NCBI GenBank assembly: GCA_002449665.1
Contig: DJXH01000027.1
Span: 1-64,000, forward strand
Source: Bacteroidales bacterium UBA7009
GTDB taxonomy: Bacteria; Bacteroidota; Bacteroidia; Bacteroidales; Paludibacteraceae
Direction: 5' to 3'
Length of the DNA stretch: 64,000 nt
Positions 37,808 to 45,679 of this stretch are shown piece after piece (positions within the stretch are counted from its first letter, which is position 1; each line of letters opens with the position of its first letter). The notes under the pieces were generated by a model, which saw only the letters and a program-made list of their open reading frames with translations, was not told the origin of the DNA and did not search any database. The translations under genes and the position numbers were made by a program.

Positions 37808-37854
37808 AGGTTGTTGTTGCAGACCGTGTCTGCTTTATGTTGGTTAATACTATT

Positions 37855-38628
37855 TTACAAAATCCTTATGGGGCTGTGGTCAGTGCGTGATATGCGGGTA
37901 TGGACGAGCGGCTGCAGCCAGTCTTGAATAATGTATCTAACTGCCTGTTCGCTTACCCAGTGGTCCATATCCACTATGCCTATCCGTCCGTCGCCAGCCT
38001 GCATATCGTGGTATTTGAAGTCTGCGCTTACGAATACGTCCGCGCCTTTTTCTATTGCTTTTTCCGTCAGGCTGCTGCCTGCGCCGCCGCAGAAGGCTAC
38101 GGTCTGTACCTGCTCTCTCGGGCTGTTTGTATATCGCAGGTAAGGTGCTGAAAAGGTCGCTTTTACGGCGTTGAGGAACTCGCGGTATGGTATAGGTGAA
38201 GGCAGTTTGCCTATCACGCCGAGTCCGTATCCGGCATCTTCTGTTGGCTCTTCAAGTATGGTATATTCGCTTATCCCGCACATCTCCGCCATTTTTCCGC
38301 TCACTCCGTGCAGGTAACTGTCAGCCGGTGTGTGGAGCGAATAGACGGCTATGTCGTGTTTGATGGCGAGTGCCGCACAGCGTTCCTGCGGCGTAGAGCC
38401 GGTGAGGTGTTTTACGGAGTGAAAAAATAGAGGGTGGTGCGACACTATGAGGTTGCAACCACTCTCTATGGCTTCTCTGAGCGTATTTTCGGTAATATCC
38501 ACCGTAAGCAACACAGCCTTTATGTCTGTATCGCCGTTGCCAATCTGAAGCCCCGAATTATCCCACGCCTCTTGCCACTTCAGCGGAGCCTTAGATTCTA
38601 TGGCATCTGTCAGTTGTCTTAATATCAA
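37855..38628 (-). CDS. Nif3-like dinuclear metal-centre protein (YbgI/YqfO family)
   Basis: 257 residues. The N-terminus (SKAPLKWQEAWDNSGLQIGN) is typical of the family. The expected metal ligands are visible: the HH pair in NLIVSHHPLFF, the Asp in HTPADS, and the C-terminal His and Glu in DMDHWVSEQ. Homologues form ring-shaped hexamers with two metals per subunit; their biological role is unsettled. Many Bacteroidota homologues carry an extra domain in the middle and reach about 365 residues; this is the compact form. The start is taken as TTG at 38628 because no ATG lies between the upstream stop and the conserved N-terminus. Confidence 0.85.
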   Translation of the reverse strand: MILRQLTDAIESKAPLKWQEAWDNSGLQIGNGDTDIKAVLLTVDITENTLREAIESGCNLIVSHHPLFFHSVKHLTGSTPQERCAALAIKHDIAVYSLHTPADSYLHGVSGKMAEMCGISEYTILEEPTEDAGYGLGVIGKLPSPIPYREFLNAVKATFSAPYLRYTNSPREQVQTVAFCGGAGSSLTEKAIEKGADVFVSADFKYHDMQAGDGRIGIVDMDHWVSEQAVRYIIQDWLQPLVHTRISRTDHSPIRIL

Positions 38629-38644
38629 ATGTCTATGTGTTTTG

Positions 38645-39184
38645 TTATCCTTTTTTCGCGCCGACGCCGGTTTTTGCCGTGGCTTTGGCTGCCGCTTTTT
38701 GCGTCTTGACCTGCTTGGGCTGTGCTTTCATCTCTTTCTTCTCCTCGTGTTTGACCTCTTTAATGTTGTCCGCGCCTTCCTCTTCGTCTGCTTTACGGGA
38801 AAAGTCGGTAAAGCCTGCGCCTATGAGTATGTTGTACCAAGAGATGAGTTTGCGTATGTCGCTCGGATATACGCGGTCGCGGTCAAAGTCGGGCAAGAAA
38901 GTGGCAAAATATTCGCGCAGTTGGTCATTGTCGGCTTTCTTGTGGTCAATAGAAGCGGGTTTGAGTCCCTCTTTCTCGCCGAGTTTGGTAAGCACCTCGC
39001 CGAGTTCTATATCTTCGCCCGTGGTGTACATAGACACCTCTGCAAGCGATACAATCTTGTCTCTTGTGTATGCTGGGCAGCGTTTGCCGTCAAGCAGCGA
39101 CTCCACTATAAGCATATTCTGTCCGCGACTGACGAGCTTGAAAAGCCCGGGTTTTCCTGAAATTGATAAAATGTTCTTCAGCAT
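38645..39184 (-). CDS. DUF5606 family protein
   Basis: 179 residues. The N-terminal half (ILSISGKPGLFKLVSRGQNM, VESLLDGKRCPAY, ISWYNILI) matches a Bacteroidota-specific family of unknown role, DUF5606. The C-terminal 45 residues are low-complexity Lys/Ala/Glu (KAAAKATAKTGVGAKKG), which suggests nucleic-acid contact or disorder. First gene of a four-gene minus-strand operon, with the promoter at 39243-39213. Its stop lies 16 bases before the TTG start of the Nif3-like gene. Confidence 0.8.
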   Translation of the reverse strand: MLKNILSISGKPGLFKLVSRGQNMLIVESLLDGKRCPAYTRDKIVSLAEVSMYTTGEDIELGEVLTKLGEKEGLKPASIDHKKADNDQLREYFATFLPDFDRDRVYPSDIRKLISWYNILIGAGFTDFSRKADEEEGADNIKEVKHEEKKEMKAQPKQVKTQKAAAKATAKTGVGAKKG

Positions 39185-39212
39185 ATAATCTATGTGTTAC
39201 GTAAAAATCGGG

Positions 39213-39243
39213 CAAAAGTACTGCATTTTTATGAGTTATGCAA
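39213..39243 (-). promoter_or_regulatory. Promoter of the DUF5606-Nif3-zinc-ribbon operon
   Basis: On the minus strand, TTG (39243-39241), 20 bases, TACTTTTG (39220-39213). Exact Bacteroidota spacing. Confidence 0.7.
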
Positions 39244-39295
39244 TAAATTTGCCCTAAATTATCAAAAATAATGCTCAATTCTCAAAAAAATGTCC

Positions 39296-39303
39296 TACCT
39301 TTG
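39296..39303 (+). promoter_or_regulatory. -7 box of the smpB promoter
   Basis: TACCTTTG 20 bases before the smpB ATG. No clear TTTG was seen at the -33 position. Confidence 0.55.
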
Positions 39304-39323
39304 CCGAAATTTTCAAACGAACT

Positions 39324-39779
39324 ATGCGCCTTAAAAGTGATGTAAATATAAAGAACCGCCGTGCTTATTTCGATTATGAGGTTCTCGACCGCTATGTGGC
39401 GGGTATTCAGCTCTACGGAACGGAGATAAAGTCTATACGCGAGTCCAAGGCCTCGCTTGCCGATACTTATTGTACTTTCCTCGGCGGCGAACTATGGGTA
39501 AGGCAGATGCATATTGCCCATTATCAGTTCGGCTCATACGCCAACCACGAGACCAAGCGCGACCGCAAACTGCTGCTGCAGCGCAAGGAACTGCGCAAAC
39601 TGGAGCGGCTGACCAAAGAAAGCGGAAAGACCATTATTCCGCTCAGACTGTTTATCAATGACAAGGGTCTTGCCAAAGTGGAGATCGGCTTGTGTCAAGG
39701 CAAGCATTCCTACGACAAACGCCACGCCTTGCAGGAGAAAGAGCAAAAAAAAGAAATAGACCGACTGATGAAAAGATAA
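39324..39779 (+). CDS. smpB: SsrA-binding protein SmpB
   Basis: 151 residues, normal length. SmpB binds tmRNA and brings it to stalled ribosomes for trans-translation. Characteristic stretches: NIKNRRAYFDYEVLDRYVAG, QLYGTEIKSIRESKASL, GKTIIPLRLFINDKGLAKVE, CQGKHSYDKRHALQEKE. The C-terminal basic tail needed for tagging is present (KKEIDRLMKR). Single gene with its own promoter; it converges on the DUF4491 gene, whose stop is 8 bases away. The tmRNA gene is not in this window. Confidence 0.97.
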   Translation: MRLKSDVNIKNRRAYFDYEVLDRYVAGIQLYGTEIKSIRESKASLADTYCTFLGGELWVRQMHIAHYQFGSYANHETKRDRKLLLQRKELRKLERLTKESGKTIIPLRLFINDKGLAKVEIGLCQGKHSYDKRHALQEKEQKKEIDRLMKR

Positions 39780-39787
39780 TCAGTTGG

Positions 39788-40108
39788 TTATTTATTTTTA
39801 TTTGATTGTTTATCCTCGTAATCGTCCAAGCGTTTCGGGTTTTTCGGAAACCAGCCTTTCAGCACGCGCTGACGCTGTTTTATGACCTCGCCTATTCCCC
39901 ATAATGCTGAAAAAGCAAAAACTCCGAGGAAGATGGAAACGTAGATGTTCTCCACAAAGAGTGAGCCGGTGGCGGCTATCAGTCCCACTATGAGGAATGC
40001 CCACCAAGACTTTACGCCGAAATAGTACTCGGCTTTGATTACGAGCGGGTGAAAAATGCCGATGCAGAGAAACGCGCCTGCACCGAGAATCAGACCGTAA
40101 ATATTCAT
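39788..40108 (-). CDS. Small membrane protein, DUF4491 family
   Basis: 106 residues with three hydrophobic segments (IYGLILGAGAFLCIGIF, SWWAFLIVGLIAATGSL, YVSIFLGVFAFSALWGIG) and a charged C-terminus (KNPKRLDDYEDKQSNKNK). The pattern HPLVIKAEYYFG matches a family of small Bacteroidota inner-membrane proteins of unknown role. A longer frame opens at 40144 but runs into the tRNA gene, so the ATG at 40108 is used. Downstream of tRNA-Arg on the same strand, possibly read through from it. Confidence 0.75.
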   Translation of the reverse strand: MNIYGLILGAGAFLCIGIFHPLVIKAEYYFGVKSWWAFLIVGLIAATGSLFVENIYVSIFLGVFAFSALWGIGEVIKQRQRVLKGWFPKNPKRLDDYEDKQSNKNK

Positions 40109-40125
40109 CTGTTTGTTTCTTTTAG

Positions 40126-40199
40126 TGACCCTGCCGGGGCTCAAACCCGGAACCTTTGGAACCGGAATCCAACACTCTATTCAATTGAGCTACAGGGCC
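40126..40199 (-). tRNA. tRNA-Arg (anticodon CCG)
   Basis: A full cloverleaf on the minus strand: acceptor GGCCCTG with CAGGGTC, D-stem GCTC/GAGT, anticodon stem TTGGA/TCCAA with loop TTCCGGT (anticodon CCG at 40165-40163, reading CGG codons), T-arm CCGGG-TTTGAGC-CCCGG, discriminator A. The CCA end is not encoded. Confidence 0.95.
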
Positions 40200-40246
40200 A
40201 ATACATTTATTATTTGTTTATTTATTATTTAGCATTTGGGCAGCAC

Positions 40247-40942
40247 TTATCTTCTGTCCAAGAATATCAGTATGTAGTACACCAGCGTTGCAAGCGACGA
40301 GAGTGCTGCCACTACGTATGTGTATGCCGCGCTGCGAAGAGCGGAGGCTGCCATGGGTGTGGTCTCTCTGTCGGTTATGCCTGCCGTCTCAAGCCAAGCC
40401 ACTGCACGGCGGGAAGCGTCTATCTCCACAGGCAGGGTAACGAATGAGAAAAGTGTAGTAAGTGCAAAGAGCACTATACCTATCAGCATAAGTTGCGGAA
40501 AAACATTCATTAGCAGCATACCTGCCAATATCACCCACATTACCCATTTGCTTGCGAAACTTACGACCGGCACTAATTTGGAGCGCATCGTTAGCGGCGT
40601 GTACTCGGCTGCGTGCTGCAAAGCGTGTCCGCACTCGTGAGCCGCTACGGCTGCCGCCGCTACGGAGGCGGAGTTATAAACGCCGTCCGAGAGATTGACG
40701 GTCTTGGTCGTAGGGTTATAGTGGTCGGTAAGATGACCGCTTGTGCTTGTTACTTTTACGTCATATATGCCGTTGTCGTGCAGCATTTTTTCAGCCACCT
40801 CTTTGCCCGTAAGGTTCAAAGCAACTTTTGAGTAGCGTTTGAACTTCCGTTCAAGCACTGCCGATACTATCCAACTTGCAACGGCTGTTCCTAAAAATAT
40901 TATCCAATATAAAGCGTTAGGGCTTTCCATAAATTCTTCCAT
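40247..40942 (-). CDS. Membrane zinc metallopeptidase, YugP family
   Basis: 231 residues. The zinc-binding HECGH helix (AAVAAHECGHALQHAAEY) lies about one third in, with hydrophobic segments before (ALYWIIFLGTAVASWIVSAVL) and after (WVMWVILAGMLLMNVF, LIGIVLFALTTLFSFV). Later stretches EIDASRRAVAWLE and SALRSAAYTYVVAALSSLA are typical of this family (Zn_peptidase_2). Substrate unknown. ATG 40942 is used because it lies 8 bases after the stop of the Fur-like gene; a longer frame would overlap that gene. Probably in one operon with the regulator. Confidence 0.88.
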   Translation of the reverse strand: MEEFMESPNALYWIIFLGTAVASWIVSAVLERKFKRYSKVALNLTGKEVAEKMLHDNGIYDVKVTSTSGHLTDHYNPTTKTVNLSDGVYNSASVAAAAVAAHECGHALQHAAEYTPLTMRSKLVPVVSFASKWVMWVILAGMLLMNVFPQLMLIGIVLFALTTLFSFVTLPVEIDASRRAVAWLETAGITDRETTPMAASALRSAAYTYVVAALSSLATLVYYILIFLDRR

Positions 40943-40950
40943 AGTCTTGT

Positions 40951-41412
40951 TTATTTTTTGTTGCGCGCGGTCAAGGCTCTGCAATGTTTACATTCTCCAT
41001 ATACATATACCGTGAACCCGCTTATGTTAAAGTTTCGCCATCGTTTGCCGTACAACTGTGTTTCCACCACTTTGTCCGTACTTTGTGTTATGCGACCGCA
41101 TTTGATGCATACAACCTCTATTCTGCTTCCGCGCCTGCCTGTGTTCAGTTCGTATCGCCGTGTCTTGTCGGCAGTCCTTGCTTGTACGGGCGAGATAATC
41201 TGTGCGGACAACAAGAGTTTGAGTGTGTTAAAGACCGTTGCACGGCTAATGTTGTGTTGCTTGACAGCCTCCACCAATTCGGTCGAAGAAAGGGCTTGGT
41301 CTTGCTCGCACATTGTTTTGAGGATAACCCCCCTTTCGTATGATACTCTTAAATTATGCTGCTCAACGTATTGTTGCAATAGTTTGGCGGCTTCCGTATA
41401 GTCTTGTTTCAT
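40951..41412 (-). CDS. Fur-family transcriptional regulator with atypical metal site
   Basis: 153 residues. The N-terminal winged helix has NISRATVFNTLKLL as recognition helix; the C-terminal domain has CIKCG and CKHC, the two CxxC pairs of the structural zinc site. The stretch before CIKCG, normally HHxH, reads GSRIEVV here, so the histidines that usually help form the regulatory metal site are missing. It may sense something other than iron, or act without metal. ATG 41412 is chosen over 41436 because it fits the family's N-terminus (YTEAAKLLQQYVEQHNLRVS). Promoter at 41475-41445; next gene is the YugP-type peptidase. Confidence 0.88.
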   Translation of the reverse strand: MKQDYTEAAKLLQQYVEQHNLRVSYERGVILKTMCEQDQALSSTELVEAVKQHNISRATVFNTLKLLLSAQIISPVQARTADKTRRYELNTGRRGSRIEVVCIKCGRITQSTDKVVETQLYGKRWRNFNISGFTVYVYGECKHCRALTARNKK

Positions 41413-41444
41413 CTTATTGAGCGCGTATCTATGCAAAAATCGTG

Positions 41445-41475
41445 CAAAATTACACTTTTTTGCTCAATGATACAA
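41445..41475 (-). promoter_or_regulatory. Promoter of the Fur-like gene
   Basis: Minus strand: TTG (41475-41473), 20 bases, TAATTTTG (41452-41445). Confidence 0.65.
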
Positions 41476-41495
41476 GTTATTTCATATTTTTTTCG

Positions 41496-41503
41496 TACTT
41501 TTG
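41496..41503 (+). promoter_or_regulatory. -7 box of the LOG-family gene promoter
   Basis: TACTTTTG 30 bases before ATG 41534. The -33 position reads CAA, so only the -7 element is clear. Confidence 0.5.
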
Positions 41504-41533
41504 CGCGATTTTTTGTAATTATTCACAAAAGTT

Positions 41534-42121
41534 ATGCATTCTATCGGTTCGGTGGCTGTCTATTGTGCCTCATCTTCGCAGGTGAAAGACGTGTATTTTA
41601 GGGAGGCATTTCGTTTGGGTGAGCAGTTGGCGTTGCACTCCGTTGACCTTATCTACGGCGATGGCGGTATAGGTCTTATGGGAGAGATTGCCCGAGGCTG
41701 TCTGTCCCAAGGCGGCAGGGCTATAGGTGTTATTCCGCGATTTATGGTGGAGCAGGGGTGGAATAATCCGGACAGCACACGAACCATTGTGGTGGAGACT
41801 ATGCACGAGCGCAAGCAGACCATTGAACGTATGGCGGATGCTATGGTGGCTATGCCGGGCGGAATAGGTACGTTTGAAGAACTGCTTGAGTGTCTTACTT
41901 GGAAGCAACTCGGCTTGCATACCAAGCCTGTCGTTATACTCAATGCAGACGGTTATTATGACTGCTTGCTTGCCTGCTTTAAGCGTATGGTGGAGGAGAA
42001 AATGCTCCGCCCCATTCACGAGCAGATGTACACTGTTGTAAGTCATGCCGAGCAGGTTCTGCCCGCTATAATGAATATGCCCGAGTGGGATGCCTCCATA
42101 CGCCGTGAGGCTGCCATATAA
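41534..42121 (+). CDS. LOG-family protein (TIGR00730 Rossmann fold)
   Basis: 195 residues. The family's two motifs are present: YGDGGIGLMGEIARG near the N-terminus and PGGIGTFEELLECLTWKQLG in the middle. Members cleave nucleoside 5'-monophosphates to base and ribose 5-phosphate (cytokinin-activating LOG enzymes and bacterial homologues); the true substrate in Bacteroidota is not established. Normal length for the family. The next gene starts 8 bases after its stop, suggesting transcription with DUF4271 and hemD. Confidence 0.9.
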   Translation: MHSIGSVAVYCASSSQVKDVYFREAFRLGEQLALHSVDLIYGDGGIGLMGEIARGCLSQGGRAIGVIPRFMVEQGWNNPDSTRTIVVETMHERKQTIERMADAMVAMPGGIGTFEELLECLTWKQLGLHTKPVVILNADGYYDCLLACFKRMVEEKMLRPIHEQMYTVVSHAEQVLPAIMNMPEWDASIRREAAI

Positions 42122-42129
42122 TATAAACA

Positions 42130-42777
42130 ATGATGTCAGTAGAGCGCATATTAACCTTATATTCAGCCTCGTGGATGCCGTGGCTGTTGCTCGGTCTGAT
42201 AGTCGTGCTGTTTCTGCTGGTGTCTATTTGCCCGGGGGCAGTCGGTTTCGGTTTTCGTTCGTTTTACTCGCTGCTTGAGCGGCAGTATGTGGCTGCGGGT
42301 AATGTGTTTATTTTTCCGCTGATGTTGCTTTTCTCCGTGCTGACTACTTCTCTTGCCTGCTGCCTAATGTATTATTCGGGCGGAGAATTTGCCGGACTTA
42401 ACGTATTGAAGTCGTCAGCCTTGACAGTAGCGGGAATGATTGTGCAGAGGCTATGTACCGCATACGCAGGTTATGTCTTTTCTTTTGAGAAAGAGGCGCG
42501 CACGTGGCAGGAGCAGCGGCTGTATATGTGGTTTGTGCTTTCGCTGCTTATGCTTGCCGTACTTGCCGTGGCAACAATTGTACCCGTGCTGGATTTTGCA
42601 GTCGTGTCCTTTGCCGTACTTGCAGTAGCGTATATGTTGGCAGTGATTGTGAAGATGCTGCGTCTGTTCGTGCGGTTTTCTCCTTTTGCCATACTTTATA
42701 TATTTATATATGTCATTACGATTGAAGTGTTGCCCTTGGCTGCGGTTGTTGCCGGTGCGGGGGTTGTACTTCGGTAA
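42130..42777 (+). CDS. Inner-membrane protein, DUF4271 family
   Basis: 215 residues with about six membrane segments (LLLGLIVVLFLLVSI, FIFPLMLLFSVLTTSLACC, WFVLSLLMLAVLAVATIV, VVSFAVLAVAYMLAVIV, ILYIFIYVITIEVLPL). In Bacteroidota the DUF4271 gene typically lies directly before uroporphyrinogen-III synthase, as here. Role unknown. A second ATG at 42133 could also be the start. Confidence 0.8.
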   Translation: MMSVERILTLYSASWMPWLLLGLIVVLFLLVSICPGAVGFGFRSFYSLLERQYVAAGNVFIFPLMLLFSVLTTSLACCLMYYSGGEFAGLNVLKSSALTVAGMIVQRLCTAYAGYVFSFEKEARTWQEQRLYMWFVLSLLMLAVLAVATIVPVLDFAVVSFAVLAVAYMLAVIVKMLRLFVRFSPFAILYIFIYVITIEVLPLAAVVAGAGVVLR

Positions 42778-42841
42778 GGATAAAAGTTAACAAACGTTTA
42801 ACGCGGACCCAAACAGTCCGAAGACAAAACAAAATATCAAG

Positions 42842-43585
42842 ATGCCTATAAGTAAGATTCTTGTTTCCCAGCCTCGTCCTGCCACCGAGCATAACCCTTA
42901 TGCCGAATTAGAAGAGGTCTATAACGTGAAATTTGATTTTCACCAACTTATAAGTATAGAGGGTTTAGATGCCAAGGAGTTTAGAAAGCAGCATGTTTAT
43001 ATTCAGGAGTATTCCGCTGTCTTTATGAATTCTCGTTTGGCTATTGACCATTTTTTCCGTCTTTGTCAGGAGATGCGTATTCAGGTCTCGGAGGATATGC
43101 ACTACTATTGTATTTCGGAGATGGTTGCCAACTATCTGCAAAAATACATACAGTATCGCAAACGCCGTATTTTCTTTGCGGAGCATAACAAGTTTGAAGA
43201 ACTGCTGCCGTACATCAACCGCAAAGATGAGCGCAAGATGATGATAGTTCTTTCCGATGTGCATAACGATGACGTTATCAACCTGTTTGCCAAGAAAGGG
43301 CTTGTGCTTACTCCGGCTATTATGTATCGTACCGTACCTGTACGTTGGCCTGAGACGGAGCCTTTTGACCACGATATGGTTGTGTTGTTTACTCCTATGG
43401 GGGTGTCGGCACTGAAAAAGAATTTCCCCACACTCAAGCAAGGCGACAAGGTCTTTGCCTGCTTTGGTGCTAACACAGCCGCCGCTTTGGAGGAGATAGG
43501 AATAAAGCCGGATGTGGTTGCTCCTTCTCCACAGTTCCCCGGAATAACGTCAGCCATTAAGTACTATTTAGAGCAAAACAAATAA
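42842..43585 (+). CDS. hemD: Uroporphyrinogen-III synthase
   Basis: 247 residues. HemD cyclises hydroxymethylbilane with inversion of ring D in haem synthesis. The sequence has the two-domain form, with ILVSQPRPATEHNPYAELEE at the start, YRTVPVRWP in the middle and VVLFTPMGVSALKKNFP ... FGANTAAALEEIGIKPDVVA in the second half. The family is poorly conserved, but this Bacteroidota version is recognisable, also by position after DUF4271 and before rnpA. Upstream 64 bases hold no clear promoter. Confidence 0.85.
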   Translation: MPISKILVSQPRPATEHNPYAELEEVYNVKFDFHQLISIEGLDAKEFRKQHVYIQEYSAVFMNSRLAIDHFFRLCQEMRIQVSEDMHYYCISEMVANYLQKYIQYRKRRIFFAEHNKFEELLPYINRKDERKMMIVLSDVHNDDVINLFAKKGLVLTPAIMYRTVPVRWPETEPFDHDMVVLFTPMGVSALKKNFPTLKQGDKVFACFGANTAAALEEIGIKPDVVAPSPQFPGITSAIKYYLEQNK

Positions 43586-43589
43586 TATC

Positions 43590-43934
43590 GTGCCTCGCTT
43601 CCCGAAAAAGGAAAAACTATGCGGTCAGATTACCGTCAAGAACCTGTTCGCTGAAGGCAGCAAGTTTGTTGTCTGGCCGCTGCGTGTAACTTATTTGAGA
43701 AGTGAAACGGATTTCCCTCAAGTGCTTGTATGGGCACCTAAAAACCTCTTCAAGCACGCTGTTGACCGCAATCTGCTGCGCCGCCGTATGCGGGAAGCAT
43801 ATCGTCTGAATAAGCAGCCGATAGAAAACAGCGGACTTAAAGTGGCTTTCAATTATATGGACAAGTCGTTGCAGCCGTATGTCGTAATAGATAAGGCAAT
43901 GAAGAAAGCCGTTAAAAAACTCTCGGAACTATGA
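43590..43934 (+). CDS. rnpA: Ribonuclease P protein component
   Basis: 114 residues, the protein subunit that helps the RNase P RNA trim tRNA 5' ends. The signature basic helix is KHAVDRNLLRRRMREAYR. The start is GTG at 43590, 4 bases after the hemD stop; no ATG is available. The stop overlaps the yidD start (ATGA). The rnpB RNA is not in the window. Confidence 0.95.
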   Translation: MPRFPKKEKLCGQITVKNLFAEGSKFVVWPLRVTYLRSETDFPQVLVWAPKNLFKHAVDRNLLRRRMREAYRLNKQPIENSGLKVAFNYMDKSLQPYVVIDKAMKKAVKKLSEL

Positions 43935-44179
43935 CGGCACACAATGCTTCAGATAAAACAAAGAAAGCGGTGAGGACTATCTTCCTTTTGCCCGTCTATT
44001 TCTACCGCTATTGTATTTCGCCTTTCACGCCGCCGTCTTGTCGCTATACTCCCACTTGCAGTCAGTATATGGTGGAGGCTGTGATGAAATACGGAGTTTT
44101 CAAAGGCGGATGGCTCGGCGTAAAACGCCTGCTGCGCTGCCACCCGTGGGGAGGGTCGGGATATGACCCCGTGCCCTAA
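43931..44179 (+). CDS. yidD: Membrane protein insertion efficiency factor YidD
   Basis: 82 residues. YidD aids YidC-dependent membrane insertion. Signature: YRYCISPFTPPSCRYTPTCS, then YMVEAVMKYGVFKGGWLGVK and RCHPWGGSGYDPVP. It overlaps rnpA by four bases, the usual rnpA-yidD coupling. Confidence 0.96.
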   Translation: MTAHNASDKTKKAVRTIFLLPVYFYRYCISPFTPPSCRYTPTCSQYMVEAVMKYGVFKGGWLGVKRLLRCHPWGGSGYDPVP

Positions 44180-44218
44180 ACATAATTGCCTGACTTTGAC
44201 CGAAATAAATCAGAAAGA

Positions 44219-44908
44219 ATGAGAATAGATATAATCACCTGTTGCCCCGAGTTGCTTGAATCTCCGCTTAACCATTCCATCATTAAGCGTGCAAGAGACA
44301 AAGGTTTGGCTGAAATTTGCGTTCATAACCTGCGCGATTTTACTCTCAGTAAACATCGCAAGGTGGACGACTATGCTTTCGGTTTCGGTGCCGGTATGGT
44401 CTTGCAGATAGAGCCGATAGACAGGTGCATCTCTTTCCTCAAAGAGCAGAGAGATTATGACGAGGTTATCTTCACGGCTCCCGACGGAGAACGTTTTACT
44501 CAAAAAGAAGCCAATATGCTGTCGCTCAAGCAGAATCTGATTATCCTTTGCGGTCATTACAAGGGCGTGGATCAGCGTGTGAGAGACCATCTTATTACGA
44601 AAGAATACACTATTGGCGATTTCGTTCTTACCGGCGGCGAGATGCCTGCCGCTATTATGACCGATGCTATAGTGCGTCTGCTTCCCGGTGCTCTCGGCGA
44701 TGAGACCTCGGCTCTGTCTGATTCGTTTCAGGACGGACTGTTAGAGGCGGGAGTATATACACGCCCTGCTGAATACAAAGGCTGGAAAGTGCCTGATATA
44801 CTGCTCTCGGGGCATCAGGCGAAGATAGACGAGTGGCTCTATGAAGAAAGTCTCCGCCATACGCGCGAACGCCGCCCTGACCTCTTGGAGCCGAGCGGTG
44901 AAAATTGA
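44219..44908 (+). CDS. trmD: tRNA (guanine-37-N1)-methyltransferase
   Basis: 229 residues. TrmD methylates G37 of tRNAs with SAM and has a trefoil knot. Visible: MRIDIITCCPELLESPLNHS, DDYAFGFGAGMV, LCGHYKGVDQRVRDH, EYTIGDFVLTGGEMPAA (knot) and RLLPGALGDETSALSDSF. A TTG 33 bases upstream is in frame, but ATG 44219 fits the family N-terminus. The gene converges on the minus-strand gene ending at 44918 with 9 bases between. Confidence 0.96.
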   Translation: MRIDIITCCPELLESPLNHSIIKRARDKGLAEICVHNLRDFTLSKHRKVDDYAFGFGAGMVLQIEPIDRCISFLKEQRDYDEVIFTAPDGERFTQKEANMLSLKQNLIILCGHYKGVDQRVRDHLITKEYTIGDFVLTGGEMPAAIMTDAIVRLLPGALGDETSALSDSFQDGLLEAGVYTRPAEYKGWKVPDILLSGHQAKIDEWLYEESLRHTRERRPDLLEPSGEN

Positions 44909-44917
44909 AACCCTTTC

Positions 44918-45673
44918 TTAAAACTGTACTTGAAATCTTGCAGCGGTGGTGATAAAGCATACACCTCTGTCGTTGCTGTATGTCTCGTTGTTGATGTTTT
45001 CGGTATAGACTATGCTGCTTTGCTGTAGGCGTGTCATCAGTCCGAGCAGCAGCGACTTGTTGCCGCTCATCTGCCATCTGTAGCCTATGCTCAGGCTGCC
45101 GGTCAGTCCGCCTGCCGTGCTGCCGGTAAAACTGTTTTTCTTGTCTTTTATGCCGATACCATATCCGAACGACATTCCTATTTCCGGCGTGTTGGCAGTC
45201 TGCAACAGCGGTACTGAAACGACCAACTGAATGGGAATGAAATGAGTGGTTCCTTTCATATACATACCTGCATAGCCTACGCTGCCGCCGAGGAAGATAC
45301 GTCTGCCTGCAAGGTTGCTCGTACCGACAGCCGCTTCCGCTCCGAATGTGCCGCCCGTATGCTCGTTTGGCAGAAAACAGATACCGCCGTCAGCCATAAG
45401 GCGTAGTGCCACTTTCCTCGTGCCGCTGTTGTCCGGCTCCTGTGCCGGTTTTGCTTCCTCTTGCGCTGTCTCGGAGATAAGCACTGCTTTTATGTCGCTT
45501 GCAAGATACTGAAAACGTCTGCCTTGCGGTGTTTCTATCACAACTACGTCCGTGTTGCTTACCACCACTTTGCCCTCCACTCTCTGTCCCGATTGCAGTA
45601 CCACCACATCCGCTTTAGCAGACATAACGGAAAGAACAAGAAGAGAAAGTATAAATGTAATTCGCTTTATCAT
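44918..45673 (-). CDS. Putative outer-membrane protein of unknown function
   Basis: 251 residues. Signal peptide MIKRITFILSLLVLSVMSAKA, then a short N-terminal domain of about 50 residues (VVVLQSGQRVEGKVVVSNTD, VVIETPQGRRFQYLASDI), which reads like a small beta fold often placed before barrels. A Pro/Glu linker near 72-84 follows, then a Gly-rich beta-barrel-like region ending in Phe (AARFQVQF), the usual end of outer-membrane barrels. No family recognised. It starts 6 bases after the rnr stop, so the two are co-transcribed. Confidence 0.7.
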   Translation of the reverse strand: MIKRITFILSLLVLSVMSAKADVVVLQSGQRVEGKVVVSNTDVVVIETPQGRRFQYLASDIKAVLISETAQEEAKPAQEPDNSGTRKVALRLMADGGICFLPNEHTGGTFGAEAAVGTSNLAGRRIFLGGSVGYAGMYMKGTTHFIPIQLVVSVPLLQTANTPEIGMSFGYGIGIKDKKNSFTGSTAGGLTGSLSIGYRWQMSGNKSLLLGLMTRLQQSSIVYTENINNETYSNDRGVCFITTAARFQVQF

Positions 45674-45679
45674 AATGTT

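Noticed and set aside
40109..40144. Longer start for the DUF4491 gene
   Set aside because: It would overlap the 3' end of tRNA-Arg, and the added residues are not hydrophobic like the family start.
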